Source: Lentisphaerota bacterium (GTDB taxonomy: Bacteria > Verrucomicrobiota > Lentisphaeria > Victivallales > Victivallaceae). From it: DNA of 64,000 bases. The stretch covers positions 620,001 to 684,000 of the forward strand of contig CP071032.1 in assembly GCA_017134815.1 (NCBI GenBank), read 5' to 3'. Below, piece by piece: positions 54,593 to 63,780 of the stretch (its first letter is position 1; every line of letters starts with the position of its first letter). The notes below the pieces were generated by a model that was not told where the DNA came from, did not search any database, and saw only the letters and a list, made by a program, of their open reading frames with translations. The position numbers and the translations under genes are program-made.

Positions 54593-55459
54593 ATGAGTAT
54601 ACCTGTAAAAAAACTGAAATGCGGCTTTGAAATGCCGGTGTTCGGTATGGGTTCCTGGATGATGGGCGGCAATTCTGAGAAAGACCCAGATAATGACGGT
54701 CAAAATGATATATCAGCTTTAATTGCCGGACTTGAGCGCGGCCTTAAGCATATTGATACTGCTGAAATGTATGCTCAGGGGTTCGCCGAACAGATTGTTG
54801 GGCAGGCCCTGAAAGGACGCAACCGTGAAAGCCTTTTCATCACTTCAAAAGTCTGGAATGACCATCTTGCCAGCGATGATGTCCTGAGGGCATGTGAAAA
54901 CAGTCTTAAAAGACTTGGCACAGATTACCTAGACTTGTATTTGATCCATAAGCCAAACGATGACATTCCGCTGCAGGACACAATAAAAGCCCTGGACAGA
55001 CTGGCAGATGAAAAAATGATTCGAGCCATCGGGGTGAGTAACTTCGCGGTTTCAAGGTTGAAAAGAGCTCAGGACTGTGCGAGTCATAAAATCGTGTTGA
55101 ATCAGGTGCATTACAACCTGTCCTATCGCGAGCCTGAAACTGAACTGTTGAGCTACTGTCAGAACAACCATATCATGCTGGAAGCATGGCGACCTCTGCA
55201 GAAAGGAGCTATTCTTGACGCCGCTTCACCGCTGCTGGATGAGATATGCGAAAAATACCGCAAAACCAGATCCCAGATAGCCTTGAACTGGCTTATATCT
55301 CAGCCCAATGTGGTTACAATGTCCACCATGCGCTCGATAAGGCATATTGAGGAAAACCTTGGAGCTGTCGGCTGGCATATGCATGCCGATGATATCAACC
55401 GTCTCAGACATGAATTTCCCGGACAGCATAAAATATCTGATGCTGTTCCGCTCAGTTGA
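54593..55459 (+). CDS. Aldo/keto reductase
   Basis: An NAD(P)H-dependent carbonyl reductase, 288 residues from the ATG at 54593, which has GGAGGA upstream; an ATG at 54527 would add 22 residues without a ribosome site. The tetrad is visible: Asp and Tyr in HIDTAEMYAQG, Lys in FITSKVWND and His in LYLIHKPND. IGVSNFAVSRL and the cofactor-end RSIRHIEENLGAV segment are typical. Substrate unknown. PepF follows by 19 bases, so they may be cotranscribed. Confidence 0.92.
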   Translation: MSIPVKKLKCGFEMPVFGMGSWMMGGNSEKDPDNDGQNDISALIAGLERGLKHIDTAEMYAQGFAEQIVGQALKGRNRESLFITSKVWNDHLASDDVLRACENSLKRLGTDYLDLYLIHKPNDDIPLQDTIKALDRLADEKMIRAIGVSNFAVSRLKRAQDCASHKIVLNQVHYNLSYREPETELLSYCQNNHIMLEAWRPLQKGAILDAASPLLDEICEKYRKTRSQIALNWLISQPNVVTMSTMRSIRHIEENLGAVGWHMHADDINRLRHEFPGQHKISDAVPLS

Positions 55460-55478
55460 AACATAAAAGGATTAATTT

Positions 55479-57281
55479 ATGAGTGATAAAAAACTCCTCA
55501 TGCGTAAAGATATCCCCAGGGAAATGACCTGGGATCTTGATGTGATGTACAAAAACACTGCCGGGTGGGAAAAGGATTTTGCCAGAATTCCGGAGCTGCT
55601 GGAAAAGTTCTTAGCATTTAAAGGGCGCCTCAGTGAGTCCCCCTCAGTACTTAAGCAGGCAATTGAAGCTGATGATGCGATGGAACGTCTGGCTGAAAAA
55701 GTTTACGTTTATGCGCATTTGCGTTCTGATGAGGATACTGGAAATTCCAAAAACCGCTCAAAAGTAGATCGCGCCAGTGCTTTGTTTGCCGAAATTTCTG
55801 GAAAAACCGCCTGGTTTGATCCGGAAATCATGGATATCCCGGCGGATAAAATGGAAGACTTTCTGCAATCAGAAGAGCTGAGTTTTTATGCACGCAGCCT
55901 GCGTGAACTGTTACGGGAAAGGCCGCATACGCTTTCTGAAAAGGAAGAGAGGATACTCGGCATGTCTTCGGATGTAATGAGCACTCCTTCAAAAACTTTC
56001 AGCATGCTGAACAATGCGGATTTAAGTTTTCCTGAAATAAAAAATGAACAGGGTACAGAAGTAGAACTTACGCATGGCAATTATATCAAGTTTCTGGAGT
56101 CATCAAAGCGCGAAGTCCGCAAGGCTGCTTTCGAAGCAATGTATGATACATACAATAATTTTCGAAACACCTTTTCATCAACTCTGGACGGCACTGTAAA
56201 GCGTCATATATTGAGCTCAAAGCTGCGCAGCCATAAGTCAGCGCTCAGTTCGGCTTTATTTGGTGACAATATTCCGGAGGAAGTCTATCGCAACCTGATT
56301 CAGGCTGTGCATGATAAACTCCCGGCTCTCCACAAATACATGCAGTTGCGCTGTGATGCGTTGAAGCTGGAAAAGATGGACATGTATGATATTTTCTGCC
56401 CGCTGGTCCCTGAATGCAAAGTTGAAGTAAGCTGGGGTGAAGCAGTCAACTGGGTTCGTGAAGCCCTGAAGCCAATGGGAAAGGAGTATTGCGATACTTT
56501 GGAAAAAGCTTTCAGCCAGCGCTGGGTTGATGTTCTGGAATGTCGCGGCAAACGTTCAGGAGCTTATTCAAGCGGCTGCTATGACAGTTACCCTTACCTG
56601 CTGCTGAATTTTCACGGCACGCTGAATGATGTATTCACCCTGGCCCATGAACTCGGGCACTCAATGCATTCTTATTGCTCACACCAGGCTCAGGAATACC
56701 ACTATGCCGATTACCGCATCTTTGTTGCGGAAGTGGCATCAACAACCAATGAACAGCTGCTGCATCACTATCTGATGGAGAACACTGATGATAAAAAGCT
56801 TAAAGCCTATCTGCTGTGCCATCTGCTGGATGAACTGCGCGGAACTATTTATAGACAGACTCAGTTTGCAGAATTTGAACTCTGGATGCATGAACAGTCC
56901 GAGCAAGGTATACCGCTTACCCCTGATGTTCTTTGCGAAAAATATTTTGAACTCAATAAGCTCTACTATGGAGATGCAGTCAATGCTGATCAGCGTATAG
57001 AAATGGAATGGGCCAGAATTCCCCACTTCTATTATAATTTTTATGTTTATAAATACGCCACCGGTATTTCTGCGGCTGTAGAACTGTCTCAGAATATCCT
57101 GAGCGGAAACTCCAAAAAAATAGAAGATTACTTTGGCTTCCTCAAAGCCGGGGATTCCAAAGACGTACTTGATATTATGAAAGATGCCGGAGTCGACCTG
57201 TCAACTCCAAAGCCAGTCCATGATGCTCTTGATCTGTTCGACAAAACTGTCGATCAACTCAGGGAGCTGCTGGAAATTTAA
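55479..57281 (+). CDS. pepF: Oligoendopeptidase F (M3 family)
   Basis: A cytoplasmic zinc metallopeptidase degrading oligopeptides. The zinc site is HELGH in FTLAHELGHSMHSYCSHQAQ, with the third ligand Glu in FVAEVASTTNEQLL. At 600 residues it fits the PepF length. The N-terminal helical domain (about residues 20-200) and the C-terminal NFYVYKYATGISAAVELSQN segment are typical of M3B. AAGG precedes the ATG. Confidence 0.94.
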   Translation: MSDKKLLMRKDIPREMTWDLDVMYKNTAGWEKDFARIPELLEKFLAFKGRLSESPSVLKQAIEADDAMERLAEKVYVYAHLRSDEDTGNSKNRSKVDRASALFAEISGKTAWFDPEIMDIPADKMEDFLQSEELSFYARSLRELLRERPHTLSEKEERILGMSSDVMSTPSKTFSMLNNADLSFPEIKNEQGTEVELTHGNYIKFLESSKREVRKAAFEAMYDTYNNFRNTFSSTLDGTVKRHILSSKLRSHKSALSSALFGDNIPEEVYRNLIQAVHDKLPALHKYMQLRCDALKLEKMDMYDIFCPLVPECKVEVSWGEAVNWVREALKPMGKEYCDTLEKAFSQRWVDVLECRGKRSGAYSSGCYDSYPYLLLNFHGTLNDVFTLAHELGHSMHSYCSHQAQEYHYADYRIFVAEVASTTNEQLLHHYLMENTDDKKLKAYLLCHLLDELRGTIYRQTQFAEFELWMHEQSEQGIPLTPDVLCEKYFELNKLYYGDAVNADQRIEMEWARIPHFYYNFYVYKYATGISAAVELSQNILSGNSKKIEDYFGFLKAGDSKDVLDIMKDAGVDLSTPKPVHDALDLFDKTVDQLRELLEI

Positions 57282-57286
57282 AAGCA

Positions 57287-58015
57287 TCAGCCTGCGACGA
57301 GAACCAGCAGAATCAGGAGTTCTGCTATCTCTTCGCAGGTACCGATCGTATCCCCGGTGCCGCCACCAAGCTGTCTGAAAGATTCACTGCGCCAGAAGAT
57401 AACCCAGACGGCAACGGCTAAAGCCCCGATAATACCATGCCAGCTGAACAGCCACCATGCGGCAAGCAGCATAAATGAAAGCGGCCAGATAAAATTCAGC
57501 AGCGACTGTCTCCGGTAAAGAACTTCAGCCATCCCACTGCTGCGGGCGTATCCGGTAATACTTATATACATAGGCATGGCGCAGCGGCCTGCCAGCGGTG
57601 CCAGCAGTACGGCATATTTTAACAAAGCTGGAGAAATACAGTAAAACACTGCAGCTTTAAGTCCCAGAACCGCCAGCATGGCAAAAACTCCCATGGCCCC
57701 GATTCGACTGTCTCGCATAATTTCAAGTTTTTTCTCCCGCGGGCGGCTGCTGAAAAAACCATCAGCTGTATCAGCCAGCCCGTCAAGATGAAAACATTTA
57801 GAAAATAATTCAAGCATTACTACCAGCATGATTGCCGTCACTAAACGAGGGAAAACAACCTGCAGGGCAACTGTAATCAGGTAGCCGACAATCCCCAGCA
57901 CCAGTCCTACAACCGGGAAGAAAGCTTTGCACCCCTCAAGATCTTTTTCTTCTGGCATAAATCCCGGTATCGGGATTGGCGTGATCAAGGTTAAAGCTGC
58001 CAAAAATTTTCTCAT
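57287..58015 (-). CDS. cobS: Adenosylcobinamide-GDP ribazoletransferase (cobalamin synthase)
   Basis: A membrane enzyme joining AdoCbi-GDP with alpha-ribazole(-phosphate), the last assembly step. The conserved motif FHLDGLADTADGFFSSRPRE has the acidic residues of the catalytic site, followed by SRIGAMGVFA. About six hydrophobic helices, 242 residues. Its start overlaps the cobT stop by four bases. It is the last gene of the cobalamin operon and converges on pepF. Confidence 0.93.
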   Translation of the reverse strand: MRKFLAALTLITPIPIPGFMPEEKDLEGCKAFFPVVGLVLGIVGYLITVALQVVFPRLVTAIMLVVMLELFSKCFHLDGLADTADGFFSSRPREKKLEIMRDSRIGAMGVFAMLAVLGLKAAVFYCISPALLKYAVLLAPLAGRCAMPMYISITGYARSSGMAEVLYRRQSLLNFIWPLSFMLLAAWWLFSWHGIIGALAVAVWVIFWRSESFRQLGGGTGDTIGTCEEIAELLILLVLVAG

Positions 58016-59079
58016 AATCCCTCTTCTGTAATATTGGATTCTTCAAAAGTTGCCATACGGGTCATTACTTTTACCGCTGCATCAATAAGATTCATTGCCA
58101 GCGCAGCACCGGTCCCCTCGCCCAAACGCAAATCTAGATAAAACAGCGGTTTTTTATCCAGCAGTTTCAACATATGCGGATGCCCCCGCTCCATACTGCC
58201 GTGCGACTGAATCATATATCCGGCGGCGTCTGGGCATAGTCCATGAGCAATCAAAGCGGCAGCAGTGGTTATAAATCCATCAATTACAACTGGCTTGCGA
58301 TGCGCAGCTGCTCCCAGGATAAGTCCGGCAAGGCCGCCGATTTCAAAACCGCCGACTTTGCCTAAAACATCCAGAGCATCATCCGGATCTGGTCGATTAA
58401 GCTCAATACCGCTTTTAATCGCATCTATTTTGACTTGCAGTTTTTCCAGAGGCAATCCAGCTCCACGGTCGACCACTGTTGAAATATCCTCTATTCCGGC
58501 CATCACCGCCACTATGGCTGAACTGGAGGAAGTATTGCCTATGCCCATTTCCCCCATGCCGAAAACATCCGTTTCTACGGCCAGTTTTTCCGCTATCTCA
58601 ATCCCGGCCTCAACAGCAGCTGTCGCCTGAGCACGGGTCATTGCCGGACCTTGAGTAAAACTGGCAGTCCCGTTTGCCACTTTTTTATCCAGCACTTTCC
58701 CACTGTCTGTCAAGTGCCTGACATCACCGTTTATTCCCATATCAACAATAGTCAGATCCGCCCCGGCATGTTCAGCCAGAATGCAGATACTGCCTTTCCC
58801 CTGGGTAAAGTTCTCGGTAACCAGCCGGGTAACAGCCTGGGGTTGTTCGCTTACACCCGCCGATACAATACCATGATCACCGGACATTACTACAATATGT
58901 TTACGGGCTACCGGTGGCGCCATGGAACGGGTTATACCACACAAGTCCACTGCCAGGTCAAATACCCTCCCCAATGACCAGCGCGGAATGGCCAGATTCA
59001 GAATATGTGCTGTCGCCCGCTGCCGGTATTCATCCGACTGCGGCTCAACCTTTGCAATTGTAGATTCCAGTAACCCCAT
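58012..59079 (-). CDS. cobT: Nicotinate-nucleotide-dimethylbenzimidazole phosphoribosyltransferase
   Basis: This enzyme makes alpha-ribazole-5'-phosphate, activating the lower ligand. I start it at 59079 (MGLLESTIAKVEPQ), eight bases after the cobU stop; an ATG at 59118 lies inside cobU. Motifs are VMSGDHGIVSAGVS, TIVDMGINGD, GEMGIGNTSSSSA and the C-terminal LRLGEGTGAALA with its catalytic Glu. 355 residues, family-typical. Confidence 0.94.
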   Translation of the reverse strand: MGLLESTIAKVEPQSDEYRQRATAHILNLAIPRWSLGRVFDLAVDLCGITRSMAPPVARKHIVVMSGDHGIVSAGVSEQPQAVTRLVTENFTQGKGSICILAEHAGADLTIVDMGINGDVRHLTDSGKVLDKKVANGTASFTQGPAMTRAQATAAVEAGIEIAEKLAVETDVFGMGEMGIGNTSSSSAIVAVMAGIEDISTVVDRGAGLPLEKLQVKIDAIKSGIELNRPDPDDALDVLGKVGGFEIGGLAGLILGAAAHRKPVVIDGFITTAAALIAHGLCPDAAGYMIQSHGSMERGHPHMLKLLDKKPLFYLDLRLGEGTGAALAMNLIDAAVKVMTRMATFEESNITEEGL

Positions 59080-59087
59080 AATAAATT

Positions 59088-59627
59088 TTACCCTTTGAGC
59101 TTTAGTGGCAGACCGCATGCAACTAATATTACATGGTCGGCAAAACCGGCAATAGCCTGCGAACAGCGCCCTGACAAATCACGAAACTTTCTTGAAGCCG
59201 GATTATCCGGAACAATTCCCAGCCCCACTTCATTTATCACAAATATGATTCTGCCGCAATGTGCGCCGCAAACCTGCTGCAGCTCCCGGCATAATTCAAT
59301 AATATCACTTTCTTCAAGCTGCTGGCTGGCCCGCTCCGCAGCAAACATCAGGTTATTAATCCATAGCGTCAGACAGTCAACAAGAATCGTCTCCCCCGAT
59401 TTTACCTGCTGGATTGCTGCAGCGATATCAAGCTGTTCCTCAATTGTGTGCCAGTTGGCGCCGGCCCGCAGCATCTGGTGATGTTTTACCCGGTCCCGCA
59501 TTTCAGCATCTAACACGGGTGCGGTGGCTATATAATTTCTGGGAGCTGACAGTTCCTGTGCCAGCCGCTCTGAATAAGCACTCTTGCCGCTGCGGGCGCC
59601 ACCGGTTATAAGGTAGACTTCAGCCAT
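59088..59627 (-). CDS. cobU: Adenosylcobinamide kinase / guanylyltransferase
   Basis: A bifunctional enzyme that phosphorylates adenosylcobinamide and then adds GMP. The P-loop is YLITGGARSGKSAYSERLAQ; the guanylylated His lies in VKHHQMLRAGANW, and DCLTLWINNLM and VINEVGLGIVPDNPASRKFR are typical. I prefer the ATG at 59627 (MAEVYLITGG), with GAGGAA seven bases upstream, over 59642. It is adjacent to the phosphatase gene stop (TAAAATG junction). Confidence 0.94.
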   Translation of the reverse strand: MAEVYLITGGARSGKSAYSERLAQELSAPRNYIATAPVLDAEMRDRVKHHQMLRAGANWHTIEEQLDIAAAIQQVKSGETILVDCLTLWINNLMFAAERASQQLEESDIIELCRELQQVCGAHCGRIIFVINEVGLGIVPDNPASRKFRDLSGRCSQAIAGFADHVILVACGLPLKLKG

Positions 59628-59628
59628 T

Positions 59629-60234
59629 TTACGGTTCCTCATGCACTTCAGGTTTATGGTTCAAGCCGCAAAGAACACCTCTGCCGTCTCCAAACAGCCT
59701 TACCTGCGAAACAGAGCCTCTTGAAACCTCAAAACCGAGGACTTTTTTGTAATTTCCGGTTATCAGCCTGCAGATAAGTGAGCAAATCACTCCGCCATGG
59801 GTAAACAGGACAATGTTTTCGGCTGAGGAACTTTCCAGCAAATCAATGACCGTATCCATTCTGGCAAAAAAATCATCCAGTTTCTCTCCACCGGGAAAGG
59901 TGAAGCCTTCAGCTTCTTCGAACCATTCAGTTACCTCAAGCGGCCAGTCACGGCTGATATCACTGAAACTTTTGCCCTCCCACTCTCCAAAGTCAATTTC
60001 ACGCAACTCTGAAACGGTTTGTGCCGGATGTTCTCCGCTCAGCTTCAAAGTCTGCTGCACTCGCAGCATCGGACTGGCGTACACTTCCTCATACTGCAGT
60101 GCCTGCAAATAGTTGCCGACAGCCACTGCCTCGGCCTCCCCTTTGGCAGAAAGGGGAATATCCATAGAGCCGACATACAGCGAATCATACTCTTCAGGCA
60201 ATGAGCCGTGTCTTACCAGATATACATTCTTCAT
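59629..60234 (-). CDS. Histidine phosphatase, probable alpha-ribazole phosphatase
   Basis: A 201-residue phosphoglycerate mutase-fold phosphatase. The catalytic His is in YLVRHGSLPEEYDSLYVG, with ASPMLRVQQT, EIDFGEWEGKSF and the second His in VLFTHGGVICSL. In this operon it most likely removes phosphate from alpha-ribazole-5'-phosphate or adenosylcobalamin-5'-phosphate (CobC role). The activity is inferred from context; the fold is clear. AGGAGG precedes the ATG, and its start overlaps the cbiB stop by four bases. Confidence 0.88.
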   Translation of the reverse strand: MKNVYLVRHGSLPEEYDSLYVGSMDIPLSAKGEAEAVAVGNYLQALQYEEVYASPMLRVQQTLKLSGEHPAQTVSELREIDFGEWEGKSFSDISRDWPLEVTEWFEEAEGFTFPGGEKLDDFFARMDTVIDLLESSSAENIVLFTHGGVICSLICRLITGNYKKVLGFEVSRGSVSQVRLFGDGRGVLCGLNHKPEVHEEP

Positions 60235-61214
60235 AAAGCAATAATCCTCCTCAGTAATACAAATACAGCGCAGCTGAAAGCGCTGAAAAACAGGGTTGTT
60301 CCATAAGCCAGCATTCTGGCCCTGCAGATATGCAGCGGTGCAAGTTTTTCAACCTCTATACCCCACTCCTCGTAATTTTTGACCCCGTCTTTATACAAGG
60401 TCGGACCGCCAAGTTTTACCCCCAGAGCACCGGCAAAAGCCGCCATGCCCCAGCCGGAGTTGGGACTGGGATGCTTCCGGTGACCAAGCCAGGCGTATTT
60501 TACCGCGGAAACAGCTCTTAATCCAGCGAAAAGAGCTGCCGGAAATATTGCGACCAGTGTAAGTCTGGCGGGGATAAAATTCAATACGTCATCAAGACGG
60601 GCGGCAAAAGTGCCGAACCTGCGGTATTTTTCATTGCGGTAACCAAACATCGCGTCCAGAATATTGACCGCCCGGTAAAAACAGGCAGCTCCGGCCGCTC
60701 CGGCCAGACCGCCAAAACACCAGCCGACCGCTGCATAAAAAATCGCGGCGGTTATCCCGTCAATAACATTTTCTCCGACACTCTCAATGCATGAACGAAT
60801 CACTCCATCATTGTCAAGTTTTTCAGTGTCACGACTGACAATCATTCCTACTTTTTGTCTGGCCTGGTCAAGATTGCCGTCATGCAACGCATCTTCAACA
60901 GCTTTGGCATGGTCATTTAAACTCCTCAGGGCTATCGTCACATATATACAGACAGCCGCAGCCCCAAGTCCAAGCAGAGAATCCACCTGTAAAGCCAGTA
61001 AAACTACTATTACCGGAAGTACAGTGAAAATTGCAATCGCTACGAGCGCGCAGCACATCCCGCTGCTGAACCCATCTCCTGAAATTGCCCGGAAGATTTT
61101 TTCAAGATATGTCGCCAGCTTTCCGAACAGTGCTACCGGATGCAGGCTGCCTTGCGGGTCTCCAAGCAAGGAGTCCAGCAGCAGGACCGTAATTATTAAC
61201 AAAGCAAGTTCCAC
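60231..61214 (-). CDS. cbiB: Adenosylcobinamide-phosphate synthase CbiB
   Basis: A membrane enzyme attaching aminopropanol phosphate to adenosylcobyric acid. Typical segments are LLDSLLGDPQGSLHPVALFG at the start, DGVIRSCIESVGENVIDGIT and the C-terminal HKHPSPN-like block RKHPSPNSGWGMAAFAGALG with LGGPTLYKDGV. 327 residues with several hydrophobic helices. GTG start, one base after the upstream TAG, so translation is coupled to the CobD-CbiP fusion that makes both of its substrates. Confidence 0.94.
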   Translation of the reverse strand: MELALLIITVLLLDSLLGDPQGSLHPVALFGKLATYLEKIFRAISGDGFSSGMCCALVAIAIFTVLPVIVVLLALQVDSLLGLGAAAVCIYVTIALRSLNDHAKAVEDALHDGNLDQARQKVGMIVSRDTEKLDNDGVIRSCIESVGENVIDGITAAIFYAAVGWCFGGLAGAAGAACFYRAVNILDAMFGYRNEKYRRFGTFAARLDDVLNFIPARLTLVAIFPAALFAGLRAVSAVKYAWLGHRKHPSPNSGWGMAAFAGALGVKLGGPTLYKDGVKNYEEWGIEVEKLAPLHICRARMLAYGTTLFFSAFSCAVFVLLRRIIAL

Positions 61215-61215
61215 G

Positions 61216-63780
61216 CTACAGCCCCATTATTTTGTATATTTTTTCCATATCAACCCCGGACCGGACCGTATCGGCCAGACGATTAAATGCGTCCTCCGTG
61301 TTATATGCAGCACATATTCTGCCCAAAGGCTTCCTGCCGGTATCACTGCGGATCCTGTCGATAAACTTGCGTCTGAAAGCATCGTCATCAAAAACACCAT
61401 GAAGGTAGGTCAGCCAGGTCCTGCCAGCAGCATAACCAACCGGAACTCCTGCTTTATCTGTAATACTGATCAGTGATTCGTCTGCGCACTTAGTAATGCC
61501 ATGATGTATTTCATAACCGGAAACTTCCAATCCAGTCTGTCTCCAAATACCCTTAGTCCGGCACAGATTTTTTTCCGGCTCAATGACTGTTTCAAGCGGA
61601 AGAAGCCCGAACCCTGTTGTTTCAGGAATATCCGACTCCAGGCCAAGCGGATCGCAAATTAAAGTACCGCACATCTGCAAACCTCCGCATATGCCAATCA
61701 TCCAGGCCCCATCCCTGACCGCTTGCTGGATTCTGCAGTCCAGGCCGCTGGCACGAATTGCATTCATATCCCCGATTACATTTTTGCTCCCTGGCAGAAT
61801 AACAATATCAGGGGAACCAAATTCGTCGACGGAACGTACCTTGCGTACCCGCACGTCTGGTTCAATATCAAAAGGCGCAAAGTCAGTAAAGTTCGCTATA
61901 TGAGGCAACCCAATCAATGCCGCATCCAGTGCATCGTCGTCTTTGGGCGCATCGTTTACAAATGAAAATGACACCGAATCTTCCTCCGGAAGCCCCAGCT
62001 GATGAATATAAGGAATGACGCCCAGAACCGGTTTGCCAGTATAATCAGCAACATACTTATGAGCTGTATCCAGAAGTGAAGCGTCGCCGCGAAACCGGTT
62101 AACCAGAAATCCGGCAAGCAGGTCACGTTCCCAGTCAGCAAAAGTATCAACCGTGCCGATAAATGAGGCGTAGACTCCACCCCGGTCAATATCACCGGCC
62201 AGCAGCACCGGGCTTTGAGCATATCTTGCCATATTCATGTTAACAATATCGGAACCTTTCAAGTTCATTTCGCCTGGGCTTCCCGCGCCCTCCAGAATAA
62301 CAGCGTCATAATCTTTTTCAAGCGAATCATAAACCGTCTTTACTTTTCCGAAAAGCTCCTGCTTATATCTGAAATATTCCTTTACCCGCATGTTGCCAAC
62401 CGGTTTCCCCATAAAAATTACCTGAGAGCCGGTATCCGTCGACGGTTTCAGCAGTACCGGATTCATCCTGACGTCAGGATCCAGCCTGCAGGCCTCGGCC
62501 TGTACCACCTGCGCTCTCCCCATCTCACAGCCGTCAAGCGTAACATAGGAATTCAAAGCCATATTCTGGGACTTGAATGGAGCGACCTGATAACCATCCT
62601 GCAGCAGAATACGGCAGAATGCCGCGGTTAAAACGCTCTTACCGGCGTTGGAGCAGGTCCCCTGTATCATCAAAGACGGTTTGCGTTTTTTCTCTTTGAT
62701 GTAAAAGTTCGGAACCTCCGGGTGCAGCACTTTATACAGTGCGGCAGTCAGCCGGGCATTCTGCTCAGGCAGTTTCACCGCTATTCTTATGAAGCTTTCA
62801 TCCAGTCCGTGAAAATTTGAACAGTCACGAACCGCGATACTGTATTCATTCAAAAGTTGTTTTCGTATCGCCGCAGCCTTGACCGGAAGCTTCAGCAGCA
62901 GAAAATTCGCAAGCCCGGGAAATACCTTTATACCGTCTATCTTTTGTAATGCGGCAGCCATTTCAGCTTTTGCTGCTTTATTGGTGGCAATTGTCTGCTG
63001 ACGGTAATGATCCTCCAGTGTCAGCACTCGAATTCCGAACTGCTGGGCAAAGCTGTTTACAGACCAGTCCGGAAGCTGTTGTTTCAAGCTGGCAATAAGC
63101 TCCGGGGCAGCAAAGGCAAACCCCAGCCTGAGACCCGGCACGGCATAAAATTTTGTCATTGAACGCAGTACAATGACATTCGAAGGTATATTCGGCAGCA
63201 GTGAAATATTTTCATCGGTAAATTCCGCAAAAGCTTCATCAACGACAAAAATCGATGCAGGGTGTTTAACTGCCAGCTGACGCAAAGTCGCTGGCTGCAA
63301 TGCCGTCCCGGCAGGATTTCCCGGATGTCCAATAAAAACCAGTGATGGGACCTCTAATGCCGCGTCAATACCTTTGACATCCGGAATAAAATTGTTATCT
63401 TCTCTGCTCTGAATAAACTGAACATTCAATCCGCTTGCCAGACAGGCTTTTTCGTAGTCAATATATGCCGGCGCAGCAATAACAGCCTGCCGCAAACCGG
63501 CAGAACGGGGAATAGCATAAATAAACTCGTTAGAACCATTACCGGCACAAATCATTGTTTCATTGATACCGAAATGCTTCGCTGCAGCCTGAATAAGCTC
63601 AGTACAGCCGATATCCGGATAATTTACTATATTGTCAATATTCCGATTCAGCAGCGCACGCAGGCATTCCGGCGGCCCCGCCGGATTTATGCTGGCACTG
63701 AAGTCAACAATGTCTTCCGGCCTGCAGCCAAGTTCTTTAGCAATTTCAAAAATATTCCCGCCGTGCTTCCGCATTATCAT
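61216..63780 (-). CDS. Fused threonine-phosphate decarboxylase (CobD) - cobyric acid synthase (CbiP)
   Basis: An 854-residue two-domain protein. Residues ~1-352 are the PLP enzyme CobD: HGGNIFEIAKELGC, IVDFSASINPAGPP, FIGHPGNPAGTAL, DEAFAEFTDE and the PLP Lys210 in RSMTKFYAVPGLRLGF; it makes aminopropanol phosphate from threonine phosphate. After a linker (about 353-367), the CbiP/CobQ domain begins: LMIQGTCSNAGKSVLTAAFC, PFKSQNMALNSYV and the glutaminase nucleophile in MIGICGGLQMCG; it amidates cobyrinic acid diamide to cobyric acid. Both products feed CbiB, the next gene. AGGAG favours the second ATG (63774) as start; the first overlaps the hemL stop. No stop or frameshift separates the domains. 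Confidence 0.93.
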   Translation of the reverse strand: MIMRKHGGNIFEIAKELGCRPEDIVDFSASINPAGPPECLRALLNRNIDNIVNYPDIGCTELIQAAAKHFGINETMICAGNGSNEFIYAIPRSAGLRQAVIAAPAYIDYEKACLASGLNVQFIQSREDNNFIPDVKGIDAALEVPSLVFIGHPGNPAGTALQPATLRQLAVKHPASIFVVDEAFAEFTDENISLLPNIPSNVIVLRSMTKFYAVPGLRLGFAFAAPELIASLKQQLPDWSVNSFAQQFGIRVLTLEDHYRQQTIATNKAAKAEMAAALQKIDGIKVFPGLANFLLLKLPVKAAAIRKQLLNEYSIAVRDCSNFHGLDESFIRIAVKLPEQNARLTAALYKVLHPEVPNFYIKEKKRKPSLMIQGTCSNAGKSVLTAAFCRILLQDGYQVAPFKSQNMALNSYVTLDGCEMGRAQVVQAEACRLDPDVRMNPVLLKPSTDTGSQVIFMGKPVGNMRVKEYFRYKQELFGKVKTVYDSLEKDYDAVILEGAGSPGEMNLKGSDIVNMNMARYAQSPVLLAGDIDRGGVYASFIGTVDTFADWERDLLAGFLVNRFRGDASLLDTAHKYVADYTGKPVLGVIPYIHQLGLPEEDSVSFSFVNDAPKDDDALDAALIGLPHIANFTDFAPFDIEPDVRVRKVRSVDEFGSPDIVILPGSKNVIGDMNAIRASGLDCRIQQAVRDGAWMIGICGGLQMCGTLICDPLGLESDIPETTGFGLLPLETVIEPEKNLCRTKGIWRQTGLEVSGYEIHHGITKCADESLISITDKAGVPVGYAAGRTWLTYLHGVFDDDAFRRKFIDRIRSDTGRKPLGRICAAYNTEDAFNRLADTVRSGVDMEKIYKIMGL

